DNA of 6,258 bases from an uncultured Clostridium sp. (GCA_934755305.1 CAKVLD010000112.1:1-6258), one strand, 5' to 3'. Numbered from the stretch's first letter, positions 1 through 5,907 are shown. Notes: generated by a model from the letters alone, not told the origin. Made by a program: numbers and translations.

Positions 1-198
1 GATAAGGGAAGAAAATATGATACTTATGAAAAGTTTGGAGTTTTAGAATATAATTTAGTTGAACAAACTGGATTTATTGTACAACATAAATTAATTGATG
101 GAGCGTATCAAATAGTTAATGTATATAAAAATAATGATGAGTATGAATCTGTTGTTTTTCCAGATTTAAAAATAAGTTTAAATGATATATTTGAATAA
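1..198 (+). CDS. Uma2-family endonuclease, C-terminal end (partial)
   Basis: The reading frame is open from the first base and stops at 196-198, giving the last 65 residues of a protein that begins outside the window. The fragment has the typical C-terminal pattern of Uma2 (DUF820) proteins: D-x(5)-YEKFGVLEYNLVE, then a beta-rich stretch with a hydrophobic repeat (DGAYQIVNVYKNNDEYES), ending in the FPDLKISLNDIF motif that usually closes these proteins. Uma2 proteins have a PD-(D/E)XK restriction-endonuclease-like fold and are common as accessory genes, often in many copies; their cellular role is poorly known. The catalytic aspartate and E-x-K residues lie upstream of the window, so activity cannot be judged. 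The usual W in EYWIVD is replaced by N here, which is a mild deviation. An intrinsic terminator begins 13 bases after the stop, so this gene ends its own transcription unit. Confidence 0.82.
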   Translation, partial: DKGRKYDTYEKFGVLEYNLVEQTGFIVQHKLIDGAYQIVNVYKNNDEYESVVFPDLKISLNDIFE

Positions 199-211
199 GT
201 TAAATAAGTCT

Positions 212-240
212 AAAGCACCTATTAATTAGGTGCTTTTTCT
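212..240 (+). terminator. Intrinsic terminator of the Uma2 gene
   Basis: A perfect 10-bp stem (AAAGCACCTA at 212-221 with TAGGTGCTTT at 227-236) encloses a 5-base loop and runs directly into a T-rich tail (TTTTTCT to 240). It lies 13 bases downstream of the Uma2 stop codon. The GC-containing stem stands out against the very AT-rich surroundings. Confidence 0.88.
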
Positions 241-313
241 ATTGGTAAAAGATTAATTAATAAAATGTATTTACAGCATAATTTTAATTATATAACAATA
301 ATAATAAAATAAA

Positions 314-338
314 AACACATTAATTAAATTAATGTGTT
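314..338. repeat. Perfect 12-bp inverted repeat with 1-base centre
   Basis: AACACATTAATT (314-325) and AATTAATGTGTT (327-338) are exact reverse complements around a single A. The + strand has no T run after it. On the - strand the hairpin would be followed by TTTTATTTTATT, the form of an intrinsic terminator reading leftward, yet no - strand gene lies close enough upstream to use it: the next - strand gene ends at 1583, beyond two + strand genes. It could also be a protein-binding palindrome. The structure is certain; the role is not. Confidence 0.6.
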
Positions 339-422
339 AATAATAAATAAATATATCATGATATATCAATATAATAAAATATATATATTATTAATTGGAT
401 AGAATATAAAAATAATAAAGTA

Positions 423-452
423 TTGACAAAGTTATATTGGGAGAAGTATATT
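423..452 (+). promoter_or_regulatory. Predicted sigma-A promoter of the NADAR unit
   Basis: A perfect -35 box TTGACA (423-428) is followed after 18 bases by TATATT (447-452), one mismatch from the -10 consensus. Transcription would start near 459, leaving a leader of about 88 bases before the ATG at 547. It faces the two-gene unit and follows the upstream terminator, so position and sequence agree. The 18-base spacer is slightly long. Confidence 0.6.
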
Positions 453-471
453 TGTTAAAGGGAATATAAGG

Positions 472-497
472 TTATAAACTTGGTGAGTAGTTTATAA
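472..497 (+). promoter_or_regulatory. Leader hairpin upstream of the NADAR gene
   Basis: TTATAAACT (472-480) pairs perfectly with AGTTTATAA (489-497) around an 8-base loop (TGGTGAGT). It lies within the predicted 5' leader. It is AT-rich and lacks a following T run, so it is not a good terminator. It may be an operator palindrome or an mRNA leader structure; chance occurrence in such AT-rich DNA is possible. Confidence 0.35.
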
Positions 498-546
498 TTA
501 AATTTAAAAATAAACAATTTTGATATTATATAAAAGGGAGAGTATT

Positions 547-1098
547 ATGAATAGAAATGAGCTAATAAGAAGATATAATGAAGGGATAAAAATTAGTTAT
601 ATATTCTTCTGGGGACATAAATCAAGAAATAATTTTGTTGATAGAACTTGCCTTAGTCAATGGTATATAAGCTATTTTAAAGATGAAGAAAGAGAGTATT
701 GTTGTATGGAGCAATACATGATGTATAATAAAGCAAAGCTATTTAATGATCATAGTACTGCAGCAGAAATTATGTGTGTAAGGGATCCTAAAAAAATAAA
801 GGCTTTAGGTAGAAAAGTAAAAAACTTTAAAGAGGAAGTATGGGATAAGAATAAGTTTGAAATAGTTGTAAGAGGTAACGTATTAAAGTTTTCACAAAAT
901 AAAGAGTTAAAGGAATTTTTACTTTCAACAAATGATGCTGTGTTGGTAGAAGCTAGTCCCTACGATAAGGTTTGGGGTGTAGGGTTAAAAAAAGATGATA
1001 TTAAAATAAATAACCCTAATAAGTGGCAAGGAGAGAATCTTTTAGGCTTTGCACTTATGGAAGTTAGAGAAAAATTACTTAAGAAAGAGAAGAGTTAG
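547..1098 (+). CDS. NADAR family protein (YbiA/DUF1768-like)
   Basis: Predicted cytoplasmic protein of 183 residues covering a whole NADAR domain. Motifs in order: FWG (21-23), LSQWY (36-40), EQYMMYNKAKLF (55-66), LGRKVKNF (87-94), W99, KFSQN (114-118), LVEASPYDKVWGVGL (133-147) and WQGENLLG (160-167), then a short lysine-rich tail. The family has a RibX-like fold and acts on N-glycosidic bonds; YbiA-type members act on riboflavin-pathway intermediates, and other NADARs remove ADP-ribose from guanine and are found with DarT-like toxins. Which activity applies here cannot be read from the sequence, and no DarT gene is seen in the window. An in-frame TTG at 520 would lengthen the protein, but the ATG at 547 has the ribosome binding site (AAAGGGAG, ending at 540, 6 bases before the start) and the family domain starts just after it. 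The stop overlaps the next gene by one base. Confidence 0.9.
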   Translation: MNRNELIRRYNEGIKISYIFFWGHKSRNNFVDRTCLSQWYISYFKDEEREYCCMEQYMMYNKAKLFNDHSTAAEIMCVRDPKKIKALGRKVKNFKEEVWDKNKFEIVVRGNVLKFSQNKELKEFLLSTNDAVLVEASPYDKVWGVGLKKDDIKINNPNKWQGENLLGFALMEVREKLLKKEKS

Positions 1099-1547
1099 TG
1101 TTTATGATTAATTATAACTATTTATATATTTTATCTATAATCATTTTTGGAGGATGGTTATTTATAGGAGCTGCATTGCTGTATATTTATGAAAAAATGG
1201 GAGTTAAGAGGAATTGGATTGCTTTAATTCCTTTTCTAGGATATAAACCTTTGTTTGACTATGTAGGAATAAGTTATTGGACCATGTTAGTGATTTTTAT
1301 CCCTAAGTTTGGAACTGATATTTTTATGTTTTTAATTTCTTTTATATTATTCAAATTTGCAGAGAAAACTAGACAAAGACCATTTTTCACTATGGGAATT
1401 TTACTTTTACCTGAAGTGTTTCTTCTGGTTATGGCTTTTAAAAAAGATGTTAACTATAACTACATAAGTGAATTAGATTTATTAGAAAGCCAGATTTTAG
1501 AGTTAGAAAAAGAAGAATTATTAGAGGATAAAGATAAGCATAATTAA
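1098..1547 (+). CDS. Small integral membrane protein, DUF5684-like
   Basis: Protein of about 149 residues with a hydrophobic helix at roughly 8-30, a hydrophobic block at 60-86 (one or two helices) and another helix at 96-114, followed by a charged, Glu-rich, coiled-coil-prone tail (124-149). The pattern YEKMGVKRNWIALIPF (31-46), then a small loop, a second helix containing IP (68-69), then a Lys/Arg-rich stretch and LLLPEVF (102-108), resembles DUF5684 membrane proteins, which carry an xKxGxxxWxALIPxxN-like signature; the usual Asn after the Pro is not obvious here. The function of that family is unknown. The GTG at 1098 overlaps the stop of the NADAR gene (TAGTG), suggesting translational coupling; the in-frame ATG at 1104 is an equally possible start, since the Shine-Dalgarno sequence is weak (AAGAGAAGAG, ending at 1094). 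Co-transcription with NADAR is likely, but a functional link is only inferred. Confidence 0.75.
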   Translation: MFMINYNYLYILSIIIFGGWLFIGAALLYIYEKMGVKRNWIALIPFLGYKPLFDYVGISYWTMLVIFIPKFGTDIFMFLISFILFKFAEKTRQRPFFTMGILLLPEVFLLVMAFKKDVNYNYISELDLLESQILELEKEELLEDKDKHN

Positions 1548-1575
1548 AGTTTTATGCTTATCTTTATTTTATATT
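1530..1575 (+). terminator. Strong hairpin terminator between convergent genes
   Basis: AAAGATAAGCATA (1530-1542) pairs perfectly with TATGCTTATCTTT (1553-1565); one further A-T pair inside gives a 14-bp stem with an 8-base loop, followed by a U-rich tail (ATTTTATATTTT). The left arm covers the last codons and part of the stop region of the membrane-protein gene. The - strand gene ends at 1583 and transcribes into the same hairpin, so it may also act leftward, although the tail on that side is poorer. Confidence 0.82.
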
Positions 1576-1582
1576 TTAAATA

Positions 1583-2620
1583 TTATATAGAATGAATATA
1601 GATATTTGATTTAGAATCTAAAGCTGGATAGTTTTCAATTAATGAATTTATAAATAGTTTTTCATAGTAATAGATGCTGTTTAAAGTTCTATTATCACTT
1701 GAAAATCTCATAATGTCCACTGAAAATGAATTAAGCAGGATTTTCTCTAAATCATTTTTTATAAAGAAGAATAAATCTTTTTTAGGATGATAGTTATAAA
1801 ATGATTTAACATTGCTTCTTGAGATTAAATCTACAGAGATACTTGAAAAGAACTTGAAATCTTCATCTGAAAACTCTGAAGATAAATCAATATTGCTTAA
1901 AGGGTTTATTTTATTTATATAACCATAGTGTTTTTCAAGTTTATCAAAGAATAAATTAATAAATTCAACAGCTGCTGTATTATCATAATCAACTAATGGG
2001 TCATTTGAAAATTTAAATAGTTTATCCAGTTCTAATTTTTTATATTGCTCTAGAATGAAGTTGTTTAAAGTTGAAAAATACTTTGTTTCAAGTTGAATTT
2101 CATTATATCTCTTAATTAGGGTATGTACTTCTTCAAACACCCAATATTCTTTAGCATTATCTAAAAGTATAATCTTTTGGTATCCATCATCATATTCATA
2201 AGGTGCTTCAGGAAGAATTATATCTTTTAAAGCATCAATGTCGTTGGGATTAAGAATACTATTTAAATAAGAGTCCTTTTCTAAAATAGTATCGCTTAAT
2301 TCTTTTATATTGTCATAAGAAATATTAATATTCAAATCATTAAGTCTGTTACAAAACATCTCATCAGAAGTTAAGTCTAAAATTTCTTTAAATGGTTTCT
2401 TTATAACTTTAACTCCATTATCAAAAAGATCTTTAATTGAATAAGAAGTAGAGTTTTTGCTGCGTAATATTATTTGATTATTTTGAAATTGATTTTCTAT
2501 CATTAAGGTTATTAAAGTAGCTCTTGTTAATGTTTGGGAATGGGGTCTTCCTCCAACGTAAGAAACTATAAGTTTATCATATGTCTCATTTTTGAAATTT
2601 AGTAATAGTTTAGTGCTCAT
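1583..2620 (-). CDS. Uncharacterised 345-residue protein
   Basis: I do not recognise this protein. It is a complete 345-residue gene with a good ribosome binding site: on the - strand AAGGAG (2636-2631) lies 10 bases before the ATG at 2620. There is no signal peptide and no clear membrane helix, so it is probably cytoplasmic. The N-terminus is beta-like (KLLLNFKNETYDKLIVSYVGG) and contains a GGRPHS segment (23-28) followed by a hydrophobic helix (TLTRATLITLMIENQ, 30-44). The remainder is rich in Asp, Glu, Lys, Asn and aromatic residues, with helix-prone stretches near 150-220 and 300-335. No nuclease, NTPase or DNA-binding motif stands out. It converges on the NADAR unit and diverges from the phosphoesterase operon, sharing a 272-base upstream region with it. 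Confidence 0.8.
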   Translation of the reverse strand: MSTKLLLNFKNETYDKLIVSYVGGRPHSQTLTRATLITLMIENQFQNNQIILRSKNSTSYSIKDLFDNGVKVIKKPFKEILDLTSDEMFCNRLNDLNINISYDNIKELSDTILEKDSYLNSILNPNDIDALKDIILPEAPYEYDDGYQKIILLDNAKEYWVFEEVHTLIKRYNEIQLETKYFSTLNNFILEQYKKLELDKLFKFSNDPLVDYDNTAAVEFINLFFDKLEKHYGYINKINPLSNIDLSSEFSDEDFKFFSSISVDLISRSNVKSFYNYHPKKDLFFFIKNDLEKILLNSFSVDIMRFSSDNRTLNSIYYYEKLFINSLIENYPALDSKSNIYIHSI

Positions 2621-2652
2621 TTATGTAAAACTCCTTAATTAATTATATTTAA

Positions 2653-2681
2653 ATTTTAAATTAAATTATTAGTATTAACAA
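2653..2681 (-). promoter_or_regulatory. Weak candidate promoter for the - strand gene
   Basis: Reading leftward, TTGTTA (2681-2676) and TAAAAT (2658-2653) are separated by 17 bases and stand about 30 bases upstream of the start codon. Both boxes deviate from consensus (-35 at two positions, -10 at one) and the region is so AT-rich that similar pairs occur by chance. Confidence 0.3.
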
Positions 2682-2798
2682 CAAAAAAATATATATCTTT
2701 TTCATGTTTGTATATCTGCTTAAAATAAATCTATATATGTAAAAGCGTAAAAACAATATGTATATTATCATAAAACATATGTAAAATTAAAATAAGTA

Positions 2799-2827
2799 TT
2801 GACTGCCAATATAAAAAAAAGTATACT
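2799..2827 (+). promoter_or_regulatory. Near-consensus promoter of the phosphoesterase-Doc operon
   Basis: TTGACT (2799-2804) and TATACT (2822-2827) are separated by exactly 17 bases, each one mismatch from the sigma-A consensus. Transcription would start near 2834, giving a leader of about 60 bases. The -10 box sits inside a perfect 14-bp palindrome, AAAAGTATACTTTT (2817-2830), which would be a natural site for a repressor or autoregulator. No terminator was seen between the genes from here to the end of the window, so this promoter could drive all of them. Confidence 0.68.
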
Positions 2828-2892
2828 TTTACTTAATAAAATGTAAAAAATTATAATATGTTTTGGTAAATGGAAAAGAATGAAGGTAAAAT

Positions 2893-3429
2893 GTGAATTT
2901 CTATATTGCAGATACTCATTTTGGGCATGAAAAGGTCATTGAATTTTGTAGAAGACCATTTAAGAATATTGAAGAAATGGATGAAGTTATTATTAAAAAT
3001 TGGAATGAAGTTGTAGGTCATGAGGATCATGTTTATATATTAGGAGATATGATATATAGAAATAAAAAGGAACCATCTTATTATCTAAAGCAGCTTAAAG
3101 GACATAAACATTTGATTTTAGGTAATCATGAAGAGTATTTAAAAGAGTTAAAAGAGCCATTTAAGCATTTTGACACCATAGATCAATACTTGGATATAGT
3201 TGATAAGGGAAGAAGATGCATTTTATTTCATTATCCAATAGCATCTTGGAATGGAATGAATAGAAAGGCTTATCACATTCATGGCCATATTCATAATAAT
3301 TATCATAGAGGGGACTTTTTAACTCATGAAAGAGCATTAAATGCAGGAGTTGATATAAATAACTTTAAGCTTGTTAAATTAGAAGTGCTTATTTATAATA
3401 ATGAAAAATATAAACTTACAAACTTATAA
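2893..3429 (+). CDS. Calcineurin-like metallophosphoesterase
   Basis: Compact 178-residue phosphoesterase with all motifs of the superfamily: D7-x-H9 in ADTHFGH, GD at 51-52, GNHE at 77-80, H113 in FHYP, and GHIH (131-134) with H132 and H134. These residues bind two metal ions, so the enzyme should be an active hydrolase of phosphate mono- or diesters. It resembles the short stand-alone group often annotated as YfcE/COG4186-like, common in phages and mobile regions; its substrate cannot be told. The start is a GTG at 2893 with GAAGGT (2882-2887) 5 bases upstream. An ATG two bases earlier is out of frame and is followed at once by a stop. It is first in a co-directional run and lies 17 bases before the first paralog. 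Confidence 0.9.
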   Translation: MNFYIADTHFGHEKVIEFCRRPFKNIEEMDEVIIKNWNEVVGHEDHVYILGDMIYRNKKEPSYYLKQLKGHKHLILGNHEEYLKELKEPFKHFDTIDQYLDIVDKGRRCILFHYPIASWNGMNRKAYHIHGHIHNNYHRGDFLTHERALNAGVDINNFKLVKLEVLIYNNEKYKLTNL

Positions 3430-3446
3430 ATTGGTGGGAGGGGATA

Positions 3447-4397
3447 TTGTTTATGAAGGATAATATTAGAAGTATAGAAGATGGATATAACTTTATAAGT
3501 GCTCCTTATAGAGGATATAAAAATTTTTATAAAGACTTTAGAGAGTTTAGAAATAGCAAGAGACCATTTAATGCTTTTAAAAGTGATTTGGATTTTAAAC
3601 ATTCAATTAAAGAAATTAATAGAATAAGCAAGATGGTAAAGGATGATTGTGAAAAGCTATCTGGTTATTTAAAAGAAGATAATAAGAAAGTGATAGATGG
3701 AGAGTCAAATAATAAAAATCAAGAGTATTTAGTGTTTATAAGAGAATTATCAGAAGAGATAGATAGTTTAGAAGATATGGCAAATGTAGTAGATAATCTT
3801 AAAGATTTTATAAGAAATAGTAATTTTGTTTATTATGAAAGTAAATTAATTAGTTTATTAAACTTTACTCTATATGACATTGAAGAGTATTTAAATGGTT
3901 TAAATGAAAATTTAGTAATAGAATTTAATGATTATATTTCAAGTGGTGGAAAAATCATAGGGAATCCCAACTTTAAATTTAACATTTATGATCAATACAA
4001 AAGGATGGAAGAGTTAAAGGAAGTAATCTCAAATAAGGAATTACATAATATTTTAGGATTATATGATAAGTGCATGAATATTAATAAGAGGTCATTTGAT
4101 TTATTACAATATTATTTAAATATAAACATCATAATTGATGATAAAGTGAAGTTTCAGGAAATGATTAAATTAATAGAGTATGATCTTACAAATATGAGGA
4201 ATTCCATTAATAAAATAGGGGATATCACTACTTATCTAAATGGTAAAGTATTAATTTCTAATTATATAGATAATATGAAGATTTATATTTGTGAAGAACT
4301 TTATACGCTATATGAAATGTGTTGTGAGTATTATGATAACATGCAGTTTTACTATATAGAACGTGTAAATGAATACTTTGTTGAAAATGTAACTTAA
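3447..4397 (+). CDS. Unknown-family protein, paralog A of a tandem pair
   Basis: Protein of 316 residues of no family I recognise. It has no signal peptide or membrane helix and looks almost wholly alpha-helical, with many Lys/Glu/Asn and aromatic residues. It aligns essentially without gaps with the next gene; I counted 157 identical residues over 256 positions (residues 57-312), about 61%. Strongly shared blocks are INRIS followed by VKDDCE (57-71), EYLVFI, EEIDS, EFNDYI, FNIYDQ and YLNGKVLISNY. No catalytic motif is evident, so a structural, binding or regulatory role is more likely than an enzymatic one. GGGAGGGG (3436-3443) precedes two possible starts, TTG at 3447 and ATG at 3453. TTG is chosen because the second copy has the same xTG-TTT-ATG start context. 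This copy stops where the shared region ends and lacks the C-terminal tail of its partner. Confidence 0.8.
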   Translation: MFMKDNIRSIEDGYNFISAPYRGYKNFYKDFREFRNSKRPFNAFKSDLDFKHSIKEINRISKMVKDDCEKLSGYLKEDNKKVIDGESNNKNQEYLVFIRELSEEIDSLEDMANVVDNLKDFIRNSNFVYYESKLISLLNFTLYDIEEYLNGLNENLVIEFNDYISSGGKIIGNPNFKFNIYDQYKRMEELKEVISNKELHNILGLYDKCMNINKRSFDLLQYYLNINIIIDDKVKFQEMIKLIEYDLTNMRNSINKIGDITTYLNGKVLISNYIDNMKIYICEELYTLYEMCCEYYDNMQFYYIERVNEYFVENVT

Positions 4398-4422
4398 TAA
4401 AGAAGTAAAGAGAGTGTATATA

Positions 4423-5502
4423 GTGTTTATGAAAGATAATGTTAAAAATATAAAAGATTTATATGACTTTATAAGTAAGCCTTATATAGCATATAAAAAT
4501 GCTTGCAAAAAATATGAAGAAGTTGTAGGTGGAAATGATGAGATTTCACCTATAAAAGAAGAGTTACGCTTTGAATATTTAATTCAAGATATTAATAGAA
4601 TAAGTAGAATAGTAAAGGATGATTGTGAAAATATCTCTATTTATTTAAAAGAAGAAAATAAGAAAGTGATAGAGGTAGATTTAAGAAACAAAAATGAAGA
4701 GTATTTAGTATTTATAACAGAATTATTAGAAGAGATAGATAGTATAAAAGAAACAGCAACTGTAGTGTATAATCTTAAAAATTTTATAAAAAGCTATAAC
4801 TCTGCTTATTGGGAAAATAAAGTTATGAGTGCATTAAAATTTACTTTATATGAAATTAGAGATTATTTAGAAAAGTTGAATAAAAGTTTAAATATAGAGT
4901 TTAATGATTATATTACAGGTGGTGAGAAAAGTATCATAAATTCTAATTTTAGATTTAATATTTATGATCAACATAAAAATATGCAATCTATAAAAAAAGT
5001 AATTTCTAATCAGGAATTACATAAGATTTCAATGCTATATGATAGAGGTATGAATATAGTTAAGAAGTCATTTCAATTATTGAAATATTATCCAAATATA
5101 AATAGCATAATTGAGTATAAAATAAGATTTCAGAGATTAATTACCTTAATGGAGTCTGATATTAAAGATATTAAGCATTCTATAGAGCAAATTGGTAAAA
5201 TAGCTGATTATTTAAATGGGAAAGTATTAATTTCAAATTATACAGATGAAATAAAGATGTGTATTTGTGAAGAGTTATATTCATTATACAAAATATGCAA
5301 AGAATATTATGAGAATATGCAACTTTATTATATAGAAAGTGCAAATAAATACTTTGTTAAAGTATCGCAAGTAAACAAAAATATGGGGTGTTATGAAGTG
5401 CAGGAGTATATAGAAAAAAATCAATATACAGGTGATATTGAAGCTTTAATGGATGAAATAATAGAAGAAAATATTGAAGCGTTAAAGGAGCTTGCAAAAT
5501 AA
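4423..5502 (+). CDS. Unknown-family protein, paralog B with Doc-adjacent tail
   Basis: Tandem duplicate of the preceding gene, 359 residues from the GTG at 4423; an upstream GTG at 4414 and an ATG at 4429 are alternatives. The GTG at 4423 has AGAGAG (4409-4414) 8 bases before it and matches the xTG-TTT-ATG start of paralog A. The core is helical and of unknown function, with the same conserved blocks. After the shared YFV (around 5350-5358) it carries a 47-residue extension (5359-5499), of which about 43 residues have no counterpart in paralog A. The tail has CYEVQEYIEK, then an acidic amphipathic helix ending in IEALKELAK. The next gene, a Doc toxin, starts on the base after this stop, and AAAGGAG (5484-5490) for Doc lies within the tail codons. 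The tail may be a fused antitoxin-like segment; that is inference from position and helical character. Confidence 0.8.
   Translation: MFMKDNVKNIKDLYDFISKPYIAYKNACKKYEEVVGGNDEISPIKEELRFEYLIQDINRISRIVKDDCENISIYLKEENKKVIEVDLRNKNEEYLVFITELLEEIDSIKETATVVYNLKNFIKSYNSAYWENKVMSALKFTLYEIRDYLEKLNKSLNIEFNDYITGGEKSIINSNFRFNIYDQHKNMQSIKKVISNQELHKISMLYDRGMNIVKKSFQLLKYYPNINSIIEYKIRFQRLITLMESDIKDIKHSIEQIGKIADYLNGKVLISNYTDEIKMCICEELYSLYKICKEYYENMQLYYIESANKYFVKVSQVNKNMGCYEVQEYIEKNQYTGDIEALMDEIIEENIEALKELAK
5359..5499 (+). other. Tail segment found only in paralog B (putative antitoxin element)
   Basis: These 47 codons lie between the end of the paralog core and the Doc start. Only a few residues (ENVT) follow the core in paralog A. 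The last 23 residues are acidic and helix-forming, the kind of element with which Phd antitoxins cap Doc. Internal starts exist: ATG at 5383 without a ribosome binding site, and GTG at 5398 with GGGGTG (5385-5390) 7 bases before it, which could yield a free peptide of about 34 residues. The TGDIEA stretch is one residue off the (S/T)xxxE(G/N) inhibitory motif of Fic proteins; this may be chance. Confidence 0.4.
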
Positions 5503-5907
5503 ATGAAACAGATATTATTAAGTGATTTAGAAGTATTTCAAAAAAAGATAATTAATAAGACTGGTGGATCTTCTGGAATTAGAGATGAAAAACTGTTGGA
5601 ATCAGCATTGATGAACGGCATATTAACCTTTGATGGCATAGATTTATATGATGACATAGAAATGAAAATTGCTGCTATTGTTTATAGTTTAATAAGCAAT
5701 CATGGATTTATTGATGGAAATAAGCGTATAGGAGTGTCTGTCTTAATATTACTATGCAAATTAAATGATATAAAGCTAGATTATACACAAGAGGAGCTTA
5801 TTACACTTGGCATAACAGCAGCAAAAGGAGAAATGAAAAAGGAAGATATTTATTCTTGGATTTATAACCATAAGGATGAATCCAATAAAGAATTAGAAGA
5901 TAAATAG
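5503..5907 (+). CDS. doc: Doc-type (death-on-curing) toxin, Fic fold
   Basis: Protein of 134 residues, the usual size for Doc toxins, with the whole family pattern: GGSSGIRDEKLLESAL near the N-terminus (21-36), a helix AAIVYSLISN (57-66) and the Fic/Doc motif HGFIDGNKR (67-75), giving H67, F69, D71, N73, K74 and R75. Known Doc enzymes use this fold to phosphorylate EF-Tu and stop translation. Lysine at the position where AMP-transferring Fic proteins have glycine (GNGR) fits the Doc kinase type. The family is normally encoded just after a small Phd antitoxin gene. Here the upstream neighbour is the 359-residue paralog B, whose stop codon directly adjoins this ATG; AAAGGAG (5484-5490) lies 12 bases upstream, so translation is probably coupled. 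The toxin looks intact. Confidence 0.93.
   Translation: MKQILLSDLEVFQKKIINKTGGSSGIRDEKLLESALMNGILTFDGIDLYDDIEMKIAAIVYSLISNHGFIDGNKRIGVSVLILLCKLNDIKLDYTQEELITLGITAAKGEMKKEDIYSWIYNHKDESNKELEDK

Larger units (their letters stand above)
199..546. other. 348-base AT-rich intergenic region
   Basis: No convincing gene is present on either strand. The stretch holds the Uma2 terminator (212-240), the inverted repeat at 314-338, a perfect 16-bp palindrome at 351-366 (ATATATCATGATATAT), a promoter at 423-452 and a leader hairpin at 472-497. The rest is A/T-rich sequence with no recognisable RNA family. Confidence 0.7.
2621..2892. other. Divergent intergenic region with repeated AT-rich words
   Basis: This 272-base gap separates the - strand orphan from the phosphoesterase operon. 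Besides the two promoters, ATATGTAAAA occurs at 2735-2744 and again at 2777-2786. AAAACATAT (2772-2780) is the exact reverse complement of ATATGTTTT (2856-2864), so an inverted pair flanks the + strand promoter. Base composition makes short matches likely by chance, so a regulatory role is only possible. No small gene or RNA family is recognisable. Confidence 0.4.

Noticed and set aside
351..366. Palindrome ATATATCATGATATAT as an operator
   Set aside because: It is perfect but made almost wholly of alternating A and T in AT-rich DNA, far upstream of the promoter at 423, so it is not listed as a regulatory site.
520..546. Upstream TTG start for the NADAR gene
   Set aside because: The nine extra codons have no ribosome binding site before them and instead contain the AAAGGGAG that serves the ATG at 547.
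2891..2896. ATG two bases before the phosphoesterase GTG
   Set aside because: It is out of frame and is followed immediately by TGA, so it cannot start this gene.
3393..3602. Open frame of 69 codons on the - strand
   Set aside because: It lies opposite the phosphoesterase end and the start of paralog A, has no ribosome binding site of note, and its hydrophobic, Ile/Ser/Lys-rich product is what antisense of AT-rich coding DNA gives.
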